The translations under genes and the position numbers were made by a program. Source: Candidatus Methylacidiphilales bacterium (GTDB lineage: Bacteria; Verrucomicrobiota; Verrucomicrobiia; Methylacidiphilales; CAZTYG01). From it: DNA of 64,000 bases. Positions 33,999-42,838 of this stretch are shown one piece after another (the first letter of the stretch is position 1; each line of letters begins with the position of its first letter). The stretch is taken from assembly GCA_033875315.1 (NCBI GenBank), contig JANRJG010000024.1:1-64000 (forward strand). The letters are read 5' to 3'. Below the pieces are notes generated by a model, which was not told the DNA's origin, searched no databases, and saw only the letters and a program-made list of their open reading frames with translations.

Positions 33999-35573
33999 AT
34001 GGCCCACCCCCCGACCTCCCCCGGCCAGGAAAGCAAAAGTTCCTATCTCGCGGCCGAAGCCTTCTTCGCGCGGCACTCCGCCGAGGCGCTGACCTACGAC
34101 GACGTTTCCCTGGCCACCAATTACTCCGAGATCCTGCCCCGCGATGCCCGGCTCGTCACCCGGCTCTCCCAGGGACTGGAACTCCAACTGCCGATCATCT
34201 CGGCTGATATGGATACGGTCACCGAGTCGGAAATGGCCATCGGCATGGCCCTCAACGGCGGGCTGGGCCTGATCCATTACAACCTGAGCGAAAAACAACA
34301 GGTCAAGGAAGTCATCCGGGTCAAGAACCACATCAACGGACTGATCCAGGAACCCATCACTTTCGGGCCCGACCAGTTGATCGGCGATGTCATGGAATTG
34401 GTCGACGAACGCAATTTCAAATTCCGCACGTTCCCCATCGTGGATGAAAAAGGCATCCTGGTCGGCCTGCTCCCCAGCACGGTGGTGCGCCCGCGCTACG
34501 CGGCCAAAAGCATCCGCGAGGCCATGATGCCCCGCCGGAGCATCCTGACGATCCGCGAGGACCAACTCGGCAACAACCCCGTGGCCGCGGCCGATTTTTT
34601 CTTCAGCGAGCACCTCGGCATCCACAAGCTGCTGGTGGTTGATAAAGACGACAAACTCCGCGGCCTTTTCACCCTGTCCGACATCGAGCGCATCACGGAA
34701 GAGAACACCTCGCGCACCCGCGCCGCCCGCGACAGCCAATTCCGTTTGGTTTGCGGGGCGGCCATCGCGGCCGCACGCACGGCCACGGGCGAACTGGACA
34801 AGGCGCGCATCCTCGACCATGTCGGCCATCTGGTCGATGAGGGCCTGGATGCGGTGGCGGTTTCGACCGCACACGGCCACACCCGCGGCGTGGGCGACTC
34901 CGTGCGGATGATCCGCGATGCCTTCCCCGATTTGACCGTCATTGCCGGCAACGTCACCAGTGCGGAGGGTGTGGAATTCCTGGCCGATTGCGGGGCGGAC
35001 GCGGTCAAGGTCGGACAAGGACCGGGTTCGATCTGCACCACCCGGATTGTCGCCGGGGTCGGCATCCCGCAGTTGACCGCACTCCATGTGGCCTCCCAGG
35101 CAAAAACGAAGAAGCCCGTCCGCATCATCGCCGACGGCGGAATCAACAAATCGGGCGACATCGTCAAGGCCTTGACCCTGGCCGACGCGGTCATTTGTGG
35201 CGGCATGCTGGCCGGCTGCCGCGAGGCACCGGGCAAGATCATTGAAATCAACGGCAAGTTGTACAAGCAATACCGCGGGATGGGCAGCCACGAGGCGATG
35301 AAGGCCGGGTCGGCGGCACGTTACGGCCATGAGAAGAAAGACCTCAACCGCAAGGCCGCGGCCGAGGGTGTGGAAGCCCTGAAGGAAATCTCCGGATCAC
35401 TGGATGATACCCTGGCCCAGCTGGCCGGGGGCGTGCAGAGCGGCATGGGCTATCTGGGGGCGGCCGATTTGGCGCAACTCAAAAGCAAGGCCCGCTACGT
35501 GCGTGTCACCTCGGCCGGCCAGCGCGAGGCCGCACCGCACGACATCATCGAGATCAAGACCACCAAGGATTGA
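33999..35573 (+). CDS. guaB: IMP dehydrogenase (524 aa)
   Basis: This enzyme catalyses IMP + NAD+ to XMP, the committed step of GMP synthesis. N-terminal [21 protein letters not shown], two CBS domains inserted at about residues 120-240, the loop with catalytic Cys in [14 protein letters not shown], the [14 protein letters not shown] strand, and the mobile flap region [12 protein letters not shown] are all present. Slightly longer than E. coli GuaB (488). The ATG at 33999 is the nearest sensible start; the frame is open further upstream but without family similarity. It stands alone and converges with the histidine kinase gene. Confidence 0.95.
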   Translation: MAHPPTSPGQESKSSYLAAEAFFARHSAEALTYDDVSLATNYSEILPRDARLVTRLSQGLELQLPIISADMDTVTESEMAIGMALNGGLGLIHYNLSEKQQVKEVIRVKNHINGLIQEPITFGPDQLIGDVMELVDERNFKFRTFPIVDEKGILVGLLPSTVVRPRYAAKSIREAMMPRRSILTIREDQLGNNPVAAADFFFSEHLGIHKLLVVDKDDKLRGLFTLSDIERITEENTSRTRAARDSQFRLVCGAAIAAARTATGELDKARILDHVGHLVDEGLDAVAVSTAHGHTRGVGDSVRMIRDAFPDLTVIAGNVTSAEGVEFLADCGADAVKVGQGPGSICTTRIVAGVGIPQLTALHVASQAKTKKPVRIIADGGINKSGDIVKALTLADAVICGGMLAGCREAPGKIIEINGKLYKQYRGMGSHEAMKAGSAARYGHEKKDLNRKAAAEGVEALKEISGSLDDTLAQLAGGVQSGMGYLGAADLAQLKSKARYVRVTSAGQREAAPHDIIEIKTTKD

Positions 35574-35591
35574 AGCCCGGTGCCCGCGACC

Positions 35592-37349
35592 TCAGGCGGC
35601 GGGCAGGCTGACGTAGAAGACGGCCCCTTTGCCGGGCTGGCTGTCGCAACCGGCCCGCCCCCCCATGGCCTCGGCCACCCGTTTGACGATGGACAATCCC
35701 AGCCCGTAGGAACTCTCCCCACCGGTGGGCCGCGCACTCAGCCGGGTGAAGCGCTGGAACAGACGGGTCTGGTCCTCCTTGGTCAGTCCCGGTCCCTCGT
35801 CGGCGACCTCGATGCGGAGGCGCTTCGCGTCCTCCGCGCGGCATCCCACCGCCACCCGGCTGCCCGGGGGTGAAAACTTGATGGCGTTGGAGACCAGGTT
35901 GTCGAGGATCTGGCGCAACCCATCGCGGTCGCCCACGACGGTGGCATTTTCCACCGCGCTGGGAGGGCATTCCAACCGGATGTTCTTGGCTTGGGCCACG
36001 GGTTGAAGACGGGCGGCGGTTTCTTGAAAAAGCCCCTCGAGGGAGACCTTTCCCGGGTTGTATTTCAGGCCACCATGGTCGATGGCCTCGATGTCGAGGA
36101 GGTTGCGAACCAGGGAAGTCATGTAGTTGAGGATCTGGTGGGCGTTGCGGATTTCCTCGTCCTGCTCCGTGGGCGGAAGGCCTCGCAGGTTTTCCAGGGT
36201 CAACATCAGGGAGGTCAGCGGGTTTTTCAGGTCATGGGCGGCCATGGCCATGAGTTTGTTTTTTTGGTCATTGGCCGCGGCCAGTTCATCGTGTGCGCGC
36301 TGCAATTCGGCCTCGATCCTCCTCCGCTCGGCCAGTTCTTCCGCCAGGAACCGGTTGCGGAGCACAAAGACCAGGGCCACCGTCACGGCGGCCAGAACCA
36401 GTCCCATGGCCCACCAACGGTAACGCTCCCAATCGATCAGGTTGCGCCCCTCGACCGTGATCCACTTGGCCAGGATTTCTTGTTTGCGGATGGCGGGAAA
36501 TTTTTCCAAGGCCCCGTCCAAATGGGCCGACAGTGCGGGGTTGTCACGACGGGTGGCCAGCCGGAGATCGAAGGTGAATTCATCGATGCCGCCGATCTTG
36601 AGATTGGTCAGACCCCGGCTGCGGATGATGTGGTTGGCCGTGACCAGGTTTTCCATCGTGAAGTCGGCATCGCCCCGCGCCACTTTCATCAAGGCCTCTT
36701 CGATGGTCGAAGTGTAGACCAGTTGCCTTGAACCTCCCCGTTTTTCGAGATAGTTCGTGGTGATGTAATCGCGCGGCATCGCCCCGCGTTCGTCCTTCAA
36801 CTGCGCCAGCGCCGTGAGGAAGGGGGCGTTGTTGCGGACGACGATGGCCACCGGGACCGCCAAGTAGGTCCGGGTGAAAGCGAGGCTTTTTTCCCGCTCT
36901 TCCGAACGCGCGGTGCCGGTGAGGACATCCACCCGCCCCTCAGCCATCATTCGGAGACAAGTGCTCCAATCCTCGGCGGGCACCCATTCCACTTCCAAGC
37001 CGGCAGAACGGGCAACTTCTTCGAAGAGATCAATGTCCAGACCGGCCAGTCTTCCATCGCCGTTCCGGAATGAAAAAGGCGGCCACGCCGGATCGGCGGA
37101 GGCACGGATCACGCGGGAGGCCGGGTCCACCACCCCGTTGGGTGCCGCTTCAGTGTTTTCAAGGGGATGCGCCTTTGCCGGTCCTGCCGTCAGAAGGAGA
37201 AGGAATCCCGAGCTGGCCAAAAAAAGCCCGGCCGCGCCATAACGCAGCGCTCGAGCATGCCGCCACGGGAGCAGAGCCTTCACCGCGCGAGGTTGCCAGA
37301 AGGAGAAGCAAAGCCAAGCCCAGCTTCCGCACCTTCCAGGGGATCGCAC
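35592..37349 (-). CDS. Sensor histidine kinase with periplasmic solute-binding domain (585 aa)
   Basis: A signal or anchor helix lies around residues 38-58, then an SBP_bac_3-type ligand-binding domain (ASADPAWPPFSFRNGDGRLA then GLDIDLFEEVA), a membrane helix near 325-345, a short coiled coil, HisKA with the phospho-acceptor in MAAHDLKNPLTSLM, and HATPase_c with N-box LDNLVSNAIKFS, DEGPGLT and YGLGLSIVK. It should sense an amino acid or similar small polar ligand outside the membrane. No response regulator gene is adjacent, so it is an orphan kinase. The start may be GTG at 37349 or GTG at 37283; the latter gives a tidier signal sequence. Confidence 0.88.
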   Translation of the reverse strand: MRSPGRCGSWAWLCFSFWQPRAVKALLPWRHARALRYGAAGLFLASSGFLLLLTAGPAKAHPLENTEAAPNGVVDPASRVIRASADPAWPPFSFRNGDGRLAGLDIDLFEEVARSAGLEVEWVPAEDWSTCLRMMAEGRVDVLTGTARSEEREKSLAFTRTYLAVPVAIVVRNNAPFLTALAQLKDERGAMPRDYITTNYLEKRGGSRQLVYTSTIEEALMKVARGDADFTMENLVTANHIIRSRGLTNLKIGGIDEFTFDLRLATRRDNPALSAHLDGALEKFPAIRKQEILAKWITVEGRNLIDWERYRWWAMGLVLAAVTVALVFVLRNRFLAEELAERRRIEAELQRAHDELAAANDQKNKLMAMAAHDLKNPLTSLMLTLENLRGLPPTEQDEEIRNAHQILNYMTSLVRNLLDIEAIDHGGLKYNPGKVSLEGLFQETAARLQPVAQAKNIRLECPPSAVENATVVGDRDGLRQILDNLVSNAIKFSPPGSRVAVGCRAEDAKRLRIEVADEGPGLTKEDQTRLFQRFTRLSARPTGGESSYGLGLSIVKRVAEAMGGRAGCDSQPGKGAVFYVSLPAA

Positions 37350-37402
37350 TCATCCCATCGCTTCCCCGCCCTCGCCCGGCCAGGGTCATCATTTTTCTTG
37401 TC

Positions 37403-37418
37403 TAAACCGAACGGTCAA
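37403..37418. promoter_or_regulatory. NemR-type operator upstream of tetR gene
   Basis: TAAACC-GAAC-GGTCAA resembles the E. coli NemR box TAGACC-N4-GGTCTA, with two changed positions. It lies 13 bases before the regulator's ATG, well placed for autorepression. A sister site stands before the OYE gene. Confidence 0.6.
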
Positions 37419-37431
37419 CTATGTTTCACCC

Positions 37432-38046
37432 ATGCGCTGTGGATCGGATTCCAAAGAAAAGCTGCTGCGAACCATGATCGAACTGATCTGGGAGAGCAGT
37501 TACGGCTCGGCCAGCGTCGATGATATCTGCAACCACGCTGGAGTGAAGAAAGGCAGCTTCTATCATTTTTACCCCTCCAAAGCGGATTTGGCGGCTGCCG
37601 CCATGGAGCACCACTGGCAGGAACGGGAGCCCGAAATGGATCAGATCTTTTCCTCCCAGGTCTCCCCTTGGGAGCGGCTTTCCCGTCTGGCCAAGGGCCT
37701 ACTGGAAACCCAACGCGAGAAGCAGCGCACCTGCGGCAAGGTGCTCGGCTGCCCCTTTTTCACCATCGGGGTGGAAATGAGCACCCAGGAAGAAAAGCTC
37801 CGTCTGCAAACCGAACGCATGAACCAGCGCTACCTGCGCTATTACGAATCCGCCATCCGGGAGGGCATCGCCCTGGGCGAGATGGCTCCGGGAGACCCCG
37901 TGACCAAGGCACGCCAGGCCTATGCCTACGTCATGGGTCTGCTTTTACAGGCCAAAGTCCTCAACGAAACCAGCCCCTTGGAGTTGATCGAGCCGGGCCT
38001 CCACTCCCTTCTGGGAGTTCGCCTTCCTTTCGCCCAAGCCGCCTGA
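37432..38046 (+). CDS. nemR: TetR-family regulator, NemR-like (204 aa)
   Basis: The N-terminal helix-turn-helix reads SVDDICNHAGVKKGSFYHFYPSK. The C-terminal sensor domain has CGKVLGCPFFTIGVEM with Cys101 and Cys107; E. coli NemR uses Cys106 to sense electrophiles and hypochlorite. The following gene encodes an old yellow enzyme, as in the nemRA operon, and operator-like boxes precede both genes. It most likely represses the cluster until reactive electrophiles modify a cysteine. Assignment as NemR rests on the cysteine position, boxes and context. Confidence 0.75.
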   Translation: MRCGSDSKEKLLRTMIELIWESSYGSASVDDICNHAGVKKGSFYHFYPSKADLAAAAMEHHWQEREPEMDQIFSSQVSPWERLSRLAKGLLETQREKQRTCGKVLGCPFFTIGVEMSTQEEKLRLQTERMNQRYLRYYESAIREGIALGEMAPGDPVTKARQAYAYVMGLLLQAKVLNETSPLELIEPGLHSLLGVRLPFAQAA

Positions 38047-38065
38047 AACTTTTTGTCACACAAGT

Positions 38066-38081
38066 TAAACCAACCAGTCAA
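38066..38081. promoter_or_regulatory. NemR-type operator upstream of nemA
   Basis: TAAACC-AACC-AGTCAA shares TAAACC and GTCAACTA with the site at 37403-37418 and is placed nine bases before the nemA ATG. It is a weaker palindrome than the first site. Confidence 0.55.
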
Positions 38082-38090
38082 CTAAATGCC

Positions 38091-39209
38091 ATGAACACCC
38101 CACTCACCGCCTCCGAACCCACGGCCTATCCGGCCCTCTTCCAACCTCTGCAACTGGGCGAACTCACGGTCCCCAACCGTGTCTTCATGGCCCCCCTGAC
38201 CCGCATGCGGGCCGGGGAAGGCCGGGTCCCGACCGACCTCAATGCCGAATACTACCGCCAGCGCTCATCGGCCGGTCTCATCATCAGCGAGGCCACCGTC
38301 ATCTCCGAGCGCGGCAACGGTTATCCTAACACTCCAGGCATCCACACCGATGCCCAACTCGAAGGCTGGAAGAAAGTGACCACCGCCGTCCACTCGGCCG
38401 GTGGCCGGATCTTCCTCCAACTCTGGCACTGTGGCCGCGTCGGCCACTCCTCGCACTACAGCGATGGCCAACCCGCCGTGGCCCCCTCTGCCGTGAAAAT
38501 CACCCGCGGCCAGGCCGCCACCTCCAGCGGCTACCAACCCCACGAAACTCCACGCGCCCTGGAGCTTTCGGAAATACCCGGACTCATCGAGGACTACCGC
38601 CGCGGCGCCCTGCGCGCCAAGGCCGCGGGATTCGACGGCGTGGAAATCCACAACGCCAACGGCTATCTGCTCGACCAGTTCCTCCGGGACGGCACCAACC
38701 ACCGCACCGATGCCTACGGCGGCAGCGTGCAAAACCGAGCCCGACTGACCTTGGAAGTCACCGAAGCCGTGGTTTCGGTCTGGGGTGCGGGACGCGTCGG
38801 TATCCGTTTTTCCCCATCGGGTGTCTTCAACGACATGCACGACTCCGATCCCTATGCCACCTTCGGCCATGTGATCCGGGAACTGCAGCCCTACGGCCTG
38901 GCCTACCTCCACATCACCGAGGTAACGGCCCAGGACATCGCCCATGGGGCCAAAGAAGGCGTCGGTCCGCGCGAACTCCGGCCATTCGTCAAAACCAACC
39001 TCGTCACCGCCGGCGGCTTCACCGCCGCCAAGGCTTCGGAATACCTCTCCGAAGGCATCGCTGAAGCTGTGGCTTTCGGTGTTCCGTTCATCGCCAACCC
39101 CGACCTCCCCGAGCGCTTCCGCCGCAACGCCCCGTTGAACGAGCCCGACGAGTCCACCTTCTACTCGCCCGGGCCGAAGGGCTACACGGACTATCCCACT
39201 CTCGCTTGA
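38091..39209 (+). CDS. nemA: Old yellow enzyme, N-ethylmaleimide reductase type (372 aa)
   Basis: An FMN-dependent ene-reductase that detoxifies activated alkenes, quinones and nitro compounds with NAD(P)H. The barrel start LFQPLQLGELTVPNRVFMAP, LQLWHCGRVGH, the substrate-binding pair in VEIHNANGYLLDQFLRDGTN, and YGGSVQNRARLTLEV are all family marks. The ATG at 38091 matches the family N-terminus. It follows the TetR gene by 44 bases that contain an operator-like box, and leads a run of reductase genes. Confidence 0.92.
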   Translation: MNTPLTASEPTAYPALFQPLQLGELTVPNRVFMAPLTRMRAGEGRVPTDLNAEYYRQRSSAGLIISEATVISERGNGYPNTPGIHTDAQLEGWKKVTTAVHSAGGRIFLQLWHCGRVGHSSHYSDGQPAVAPSAVKITRGQAATSSGYQPHETPRALELSEIPGLIEDYRRGALRAKAAGFDGVEIHNANGYLLDQFLRDGTNHRTDAYGGSVQNRARLTLEVTEAVVSVWGAGRVGIRFSPSGVFNDMHDSDPYATFGHVIRELQPYGLAYLHITEVTAQDIAHGAKEGVGPRELRPFVKTNLVTAGGFTAAKASEYLSEGIAEAVAFGVPFIANPDLPERFRRNAPLNEPDESTFYSPGPKGYTDYPTLA

Positions 39210-39237
39210 CCCAACAAACCCAGAAAGAACCAACCCC

Positions 39238-39993
39238 ATGAATCTCCTCGAAAACAAAACCGCCCTCATCACCGGAGGCACCTCCGGTATCGGACGTTCC
39301 ACCGCCCTCCGCTTCGCCCGTGAAGGCGCCCATGTCGTCGTTTCCGGCCGCCGCGAATCCGAGGGCCAGGCCGTCGTCGCCGAAATCAAACAAGCGGGCG
39401 GTGACGCCATCTTCGTCCGTGCCGATGTTTCCATCGAAGCCGATGTGAAGAACCTCGTCGAAACCACCCTGAATCATTACGGCCGTCTCGATATCGCCTT
39501 CAACAACGCGGGTGTGGAGTGGATGGGACCGCTGGACCAGGCCGATGAGGCCTCCTACCGACGGATCTTCGAGATCAATGTCTGGGGCGTGCTCTCCTCG
39601 ATGAAACATGAAATCCCCGCCATGCTCCAAAGCGGCGGCGGATCGATCATCAACACCTCCAGCGTGGCCGGTCACAATGGCATGGCCCAGGTCAGCATTT
39701 ACGTGGCCGCGAAGCATGCCGTGGAAGGTCTGACCAAATCGGTCGCCCTGGAATTCGCCAAGCAAAACATCCGCGTCAATGCCGTGGCCCCCGCCGCCAT
39801 TGAGACCGAAATGGTCGACCGCTTCGCCGGCAAGGAAGGCGAGATGCGCCAGTATCTCGCCGGCCTGCATCCGGTCGGACGCATGGGTCTGCCCGGGGAG
39901 ATCGCGGATGCGGTGACCTTCCTCGCATCCGACCAGTCCTCCTTCATCACCGGACACAGCCTGCTCGTCGACGGCGGCTGGACGGCCCAATAA
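39238..39993 (+). CDS. Short-chain dehydrogenase/reductase (251 aa)
   Basis: A classical SDR: GGTSGIGRST, FNNAG, NTSSVAGHNG with catalytic Ser, YVAAKHAVEG with Tyr and Lys, and FITGHSLLVDGGW at the end. It is 28 bases downstream of nemA in the same orientation and is likely co-expressed, acting as a carbonyl reductase in electrophile defence. The substrate is not evident. Confidence 0.88.
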   Translation: MNLLENKTALITGGTSGIGRSTALRFAREGAHVVVSGRRESEGQAVVAEIKQAGGDAIFVRADVSIEADVKNLVETTLNHYGRLDIAFNNAGVEWMGPLDQADEASYRRIFEINVWGVLSSMKHEIPAMLQSGGGSIINTSSVAGHNGMAQVSIYVAAKHAVEGLTKSVALEFAKQNIRVNAVAPAAIETEMVDRFAGKEGEMRQYLAGLHPVGRMGLPGEIADAVTFLASDQSSFITGHSLLVDGGWTAQ

Positions 39994-40112
39994 TCCAACA
40001 AACCAACCAACAAAAGTTAACGAAGGAAACGAAGCAAGGTACAGGGTGGGAATCCCAACCATGAGATCTGTATTGCTCCGTTGACTTTATTCTCTCCTGT
40101 TCAATCACCCCC

Positions 40113-41081
40113 ATGAACATCCTCCTCGTCCACGCCCACCACGAACCGCAGAGCTTTTCCAGCGCCTTGGCCCGCCAAGCGGCGGCCACCCTGGAAGCAG
40201 CCGGTCACACCGTCACTTGGTCCGACCTCCCGGCCATGGGATTCAATCCCTTTTCCGGCAGGAACAATTTCACCACGGTGAAAAATCCCGATTACCTCAA
40301 GCAGCAGGTTGAGGAAATGCACGCCACGGAAAACAACGGATTCGCCCCGGAACTCGAGGCGGAGATCCGCAAACTGGAAGCCTGCGACGCCCTCATCTTC
40401 TCATTCCCGCTCTGGTGGTTCGGCATGCCGGCCATCCTCAAGGGCTGGGTCGACCGCGTCTACGCCATGGGCCGGATCTACGGCGGCCCGAAGCTTTACG
40501 AGAACGGGACCGGTCAGAGCCGCAAGCGGGCCATGGTCCTGATGACCACCGGTGGGGGCCCGGTCGCCTACAGCGGCCACGGGTTCAATCCTTCCATGGA
40601 AACTGTGCTCACGCCCATCCACCACGGGATCTTTTGGTTCAATGGATTCCTGCCCCTGGATCCTTTCATCGCCTGGTCCCCTGTCCGGCTCGAAGATGCG
40701 CAACGCAAGGAAATCCTGGCCCAACTCGACCGCCGCCTTGCCACCTTCTTCACCGAGGAACCGCGGAAGCTGCCTCCACTGGCCGATTTCCCCGAATATG
40801 GCGCGGACCGCAAGAAGCGCCTCCAGGTCATCGTCACGCGCACCCAGCCGGTGGACGACGGCTACCGCGCGCGCATCCCGGCGGAGCAGGCCACCGTGGC
40901 GGCCTGGATAAAGGACGGACGTCTGCTATCCTTCACCATGACTCCGGTCGATGCCGCCGACTGGAGGGCGTTCCTCACGTTCCGGGCCGAAGGCAAGGCA
41001 GAGGTGAACTCCTGGCTCCAGGAACTTCCGCTGGCCCCCTGGCTGGAATTCCAAATCCACGAGCTTTCCGATAACCCATAA
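40113..41081 (+). CDS. NAD(P)H quinone reductase fused to a YciI-like domain (322 aa)
   Basis: Residues 1-215 form a flavodoxin-fold quinone reductase of the NQO1/MdaB group (VHAHHEPQSFSSALARQA, then FSFPLWWFGMPAILKGWVDRV, then MTTGGGP). Residues about 235-322 form a separate alpha-beta domain starting LQVIVTRTQPVDDGYRARI that looks like the YciI/muconolactone isomerase ferredoxin-like fold. It extends the electrophile/quinone-reduction theme of the cluster. A 119-base gap from the SDR suggests its own promoter. Confidence 0.82.
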   Translation: MNILLVHAHHEPQSFSSALARQAAATLEAAGHTVTWSDLPAMGFNPFSGRNNFTTVKNPDYLKQQVEEMHATENNGFAPELEAEIRKLEACDALIFSFPLWWFGMPAILKGWVDRVYAMGRIYGGPKLYENGTGQSRKRAMVLMTTGGGPVAYSGHGFNPSMETVLTPIHHGIFWFNGFLPLDPFIAWSPVRLEDAQRKEILAQLDRRLATFFTEEPRKLPPLADFPEYGADRKKRLQVIVTRTQPVDDGYRARIPAEQATVAAWIKDGRLLSFTMTPVDAADWRAFLTFRAEGKAEVNSWLQELPLAPWLEFQIHELSDNP

Positions 41082-41102
41082 CCATCCATAACAACAAACC
41101 AT

Positions 41103-41552
41103 ATGAATCCCCAATTAAAACTCCTCGCCAAAGACCTGACCAAGGAATTCCCCCGCAGCCCGCGTGAACTGCTGGCGGGTTACGTCATCGCCGCCCGTTG
41201 TCTCGACAAATGCCGCTCGGTCCTTGCCCGCACGGCCGGCGAATACCACTCCGGTTGTCCCCTCGACCTTTTCTTCCTCGAATTCGTCGGCATTCCCTAT
41301 GATGACTTCAAGGCCCAGGTCGCAACCGGTGCGACGGATTCCGAAGTGGCGGCTTGGATCGAAAACAGGGCGGTCAAACGCCCACGCATCGAAGTCATCA
41401 AATGGAATAATGAGTGGCGCGACAAAACCCTGAGCCAACTTCCGGATGCCCTTCAGGAATACATGGAGGACTACATCCCAAAATTCATCCGTCGCAACCG
41501 CCCGGTCTATCACTTCTTCGATATCTACGACATCGAAGAACAGCGGCTCTGA
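41103..41552 (+). CDS. DUF5069 family protein (149 aa)
   Basis: The start LAKDLTKEFPRSPRELLAGY, followed by VIAARCLDKCRSVLA, EYHSGCPLD, and VATGATDSEVAAWI match the DUF5069 pattern I recall from Verrucomicrobia and Planctomycetes. The function is unknown. It is soluble with two conserved Cys (Cys34 and Cys51 region). It lies 21 bases after the quinone reductase, so it probably belongs to that transcript and could be linked to redox stress. Confidence 0.78.
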   Translation: MNPQLKLLAKDLTKEFPRSPRELLAGYVIAARCLDKCRSVLARTAGEYHSGCPLDLFFLEFVGIPYDDFKAQVATGATDSEVAAWIENRAVKRPRIEVIKWNNEWRDKTLSQLPDALQEYMEDYIPKFIRRNRPVYHFFDIYDIEEQRL

Positions 41553-41567
41553 GCCGGGAGCGCCGGA

Positions 41568-42164
41568 TCAGGGGGTGGTTCCGGCGTCGGCTTTGATGCC
41601 GGAAAAGGCCAGGGACACCTGCACATCATCGCCGATCGGACCGATGGAATAGTTCATTCCAAAGTCGCTGCGTTTGATGACAAAAGTGGTTTCGCCACCG
41701 CGGCGGGTTTCTCCCTGCATGCCCTTGACTTCGTCCGTGCCGGTGAACTCCACCGTCAGGGGCTTGGTCGTGCCGAGAAGCGTGAAGTCGCCGGTGACTT
41801 TATAGGTATTGTCCCCGGTTTTTTCGACTTTGGTGCTTTTGAAAGAGAGGGTGGGAAATTTTTCCACATTGAACAACTCGGGTTTTTTCAGGTGGGCATC
41901 GCGCTTGGCACTCCCGGTGTCAACGCTGGCCGCTTGGACGGTGACCACCACGGAACTGGCTTCGGGTTTCTCCGGGTCGAAGGAAACCTGTCCTTCAAAT
42001 TCCTTGAAGGACCCGGTGACCCAGCTGATGCCCAGGTGGCGGATCTTGAAACCGACCGAGGAATGGACCGGGTCGATCTTGAAGACTTGGGGGGCGGCTA
42101 CGGCCGGGGAGACGAGCAGCAGGGGGAGGAGAATCAGTGCGGAAAAACGGGTGATCTTTTTCAT
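41568..42164 (-). CDS. YceI-family lipocalin-like periplasmic protein (198 aa)
   Basis: A signal peptide (residues about 1-24, ending SPAVAA) is followed by the YceI beta-barrel: FKIDPVHSSVGFKIRHLGIS, GSFKEFEGQVSFDPEKPEAS, DAHLKKPELFNVEKFPTLSF and FVIKRSDFGMNY. Such proteins bind isoprenoid-type lipids such as polyprenyl chains and are secreted. The ATG at 42164 gives the signal peptide; an upstream start adds 15 unlike residues. It is convergent with the DUF5069 gene (15 bases apart). Confidence 0.9.
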   Translation of the reverse strand: MKKITRFSALILLPLLLVSPAVAAPQVFKIDPVHSSVGFKIRHLGISWVTGSFKEFEGQVSFDPEKPEASSVVVTVQAASVDTGSAKRDAHLKKPELFNVEKFPTLSFKSTKVEKTGDNTYKVTGDFTLLGTTKPLTVEFTGTDEVKGMQGETRRGGETTFVIKRSDFGMNYSIGPIGDDVQVSLAFSGIKADAGTTP

Positions 42165-42205
42165 AAAGCGGAAAGCTAGCACAGGCTGAACGGGCGGCAA
42201 CCCCA

Positions 42206-42814
42206 TCAACCGCGGGGTGAGGTGGTGGTGGCAGCACCGTAATTGCGCACCGGCAATTTTTCATCCGTCGCAGCGGCCTCTGTCTGGAGGGGCTGGAATT
42301 GCTCCAAGCCGACCATGCCTTCGCGGACCGCAAGGTAGGATTTGCCATCCTTGACCAGGACGGCGTAAAACGTGCCGCGCGGACGGGCCACCCCCTGCGG
42401 GGTGCGGATCTGGAGATCGACCTCGCCTGCTTGTTGCCCGGCGGGTGGATCGGAAACCAGAACCACGATGCGGCCCTCGGGCAGGTCCACCGTGGCGGTG
42501 GCAGTCTCCTGCGCTGTGGGGGAATGGCGCTCTTCGACGCGCAAACGGGTGCCCCCCTTGAGGGTGATGGCCAGCCGGGGAAAAACAATCAGGGTGATTT
42601 CCCCGTTGTCGCCTGTGCGCAGCTCCGCGCCCAGGGGAACTTCCATCCCGGCGGCGGCCAGGACCGGTTCGTTCTTGCCCGGAGTAAAGACCTGCGACTG
42701 CCCGGAGGCGGAGGCAATGGTCAGGGGCACCGTCATTTGCGCGCGGCCGGGAACGACGGCGACCAGTAGCAATCCAAGGAACAGACAAGGCAGCAGTTGG
42801 TCGGATGTTTTCAT
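42206..42814 (-). CDS. FecR-domain secreted protein (202 aa)
   Basis: A cleavable signal peptide (about residues 1-25, ending GRA) is followed by a FecR-type beta domain: VFTPGKNEPVLAAAGMEVPLG, ELRTGDNGEITLIVFPRLAI, GTRLRVEE and the paired QIRTPQGVARPRGTFYAV. In FecR itself this region senses outer-membrane transport, but free-standing secreted versions accompany surface proteins. It lies 24 bases after the TPS transporter, in the same direction, and likely belongs to that operon. The C-terminus is Ser/Thr/Ala-rich. Confidence 0.8.
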   Translation of the reverse strand: MKTSDQLLPCLFLGLLLVAVVPGRAQMTVPLTIASASGQSQVFTPGKNEPVLAAAGMEVPLGAELRTGDNGEITLIVFPRLAITLKGGTRLRVEERHSPTAQETATATVDLPEGRIVVLVSDPPAGQQAGEVDLQIRTPQGVARPRGTFYAVLVKDGKSYLAVREGMVGLEQFQPLQTEAAATDEKLPVRNYGAATTTSPRG

Positions 42815-42838
42815 GGAGGGTATGGGGCGGATCGGGGA

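Noticed and set aside
33498-35330. 610-codon open frame on the minus strand opposite guaB
   Set aside because: Antisense shadow of guaB and of the broken lipoprotein gene; composition-driven, no domain seen.
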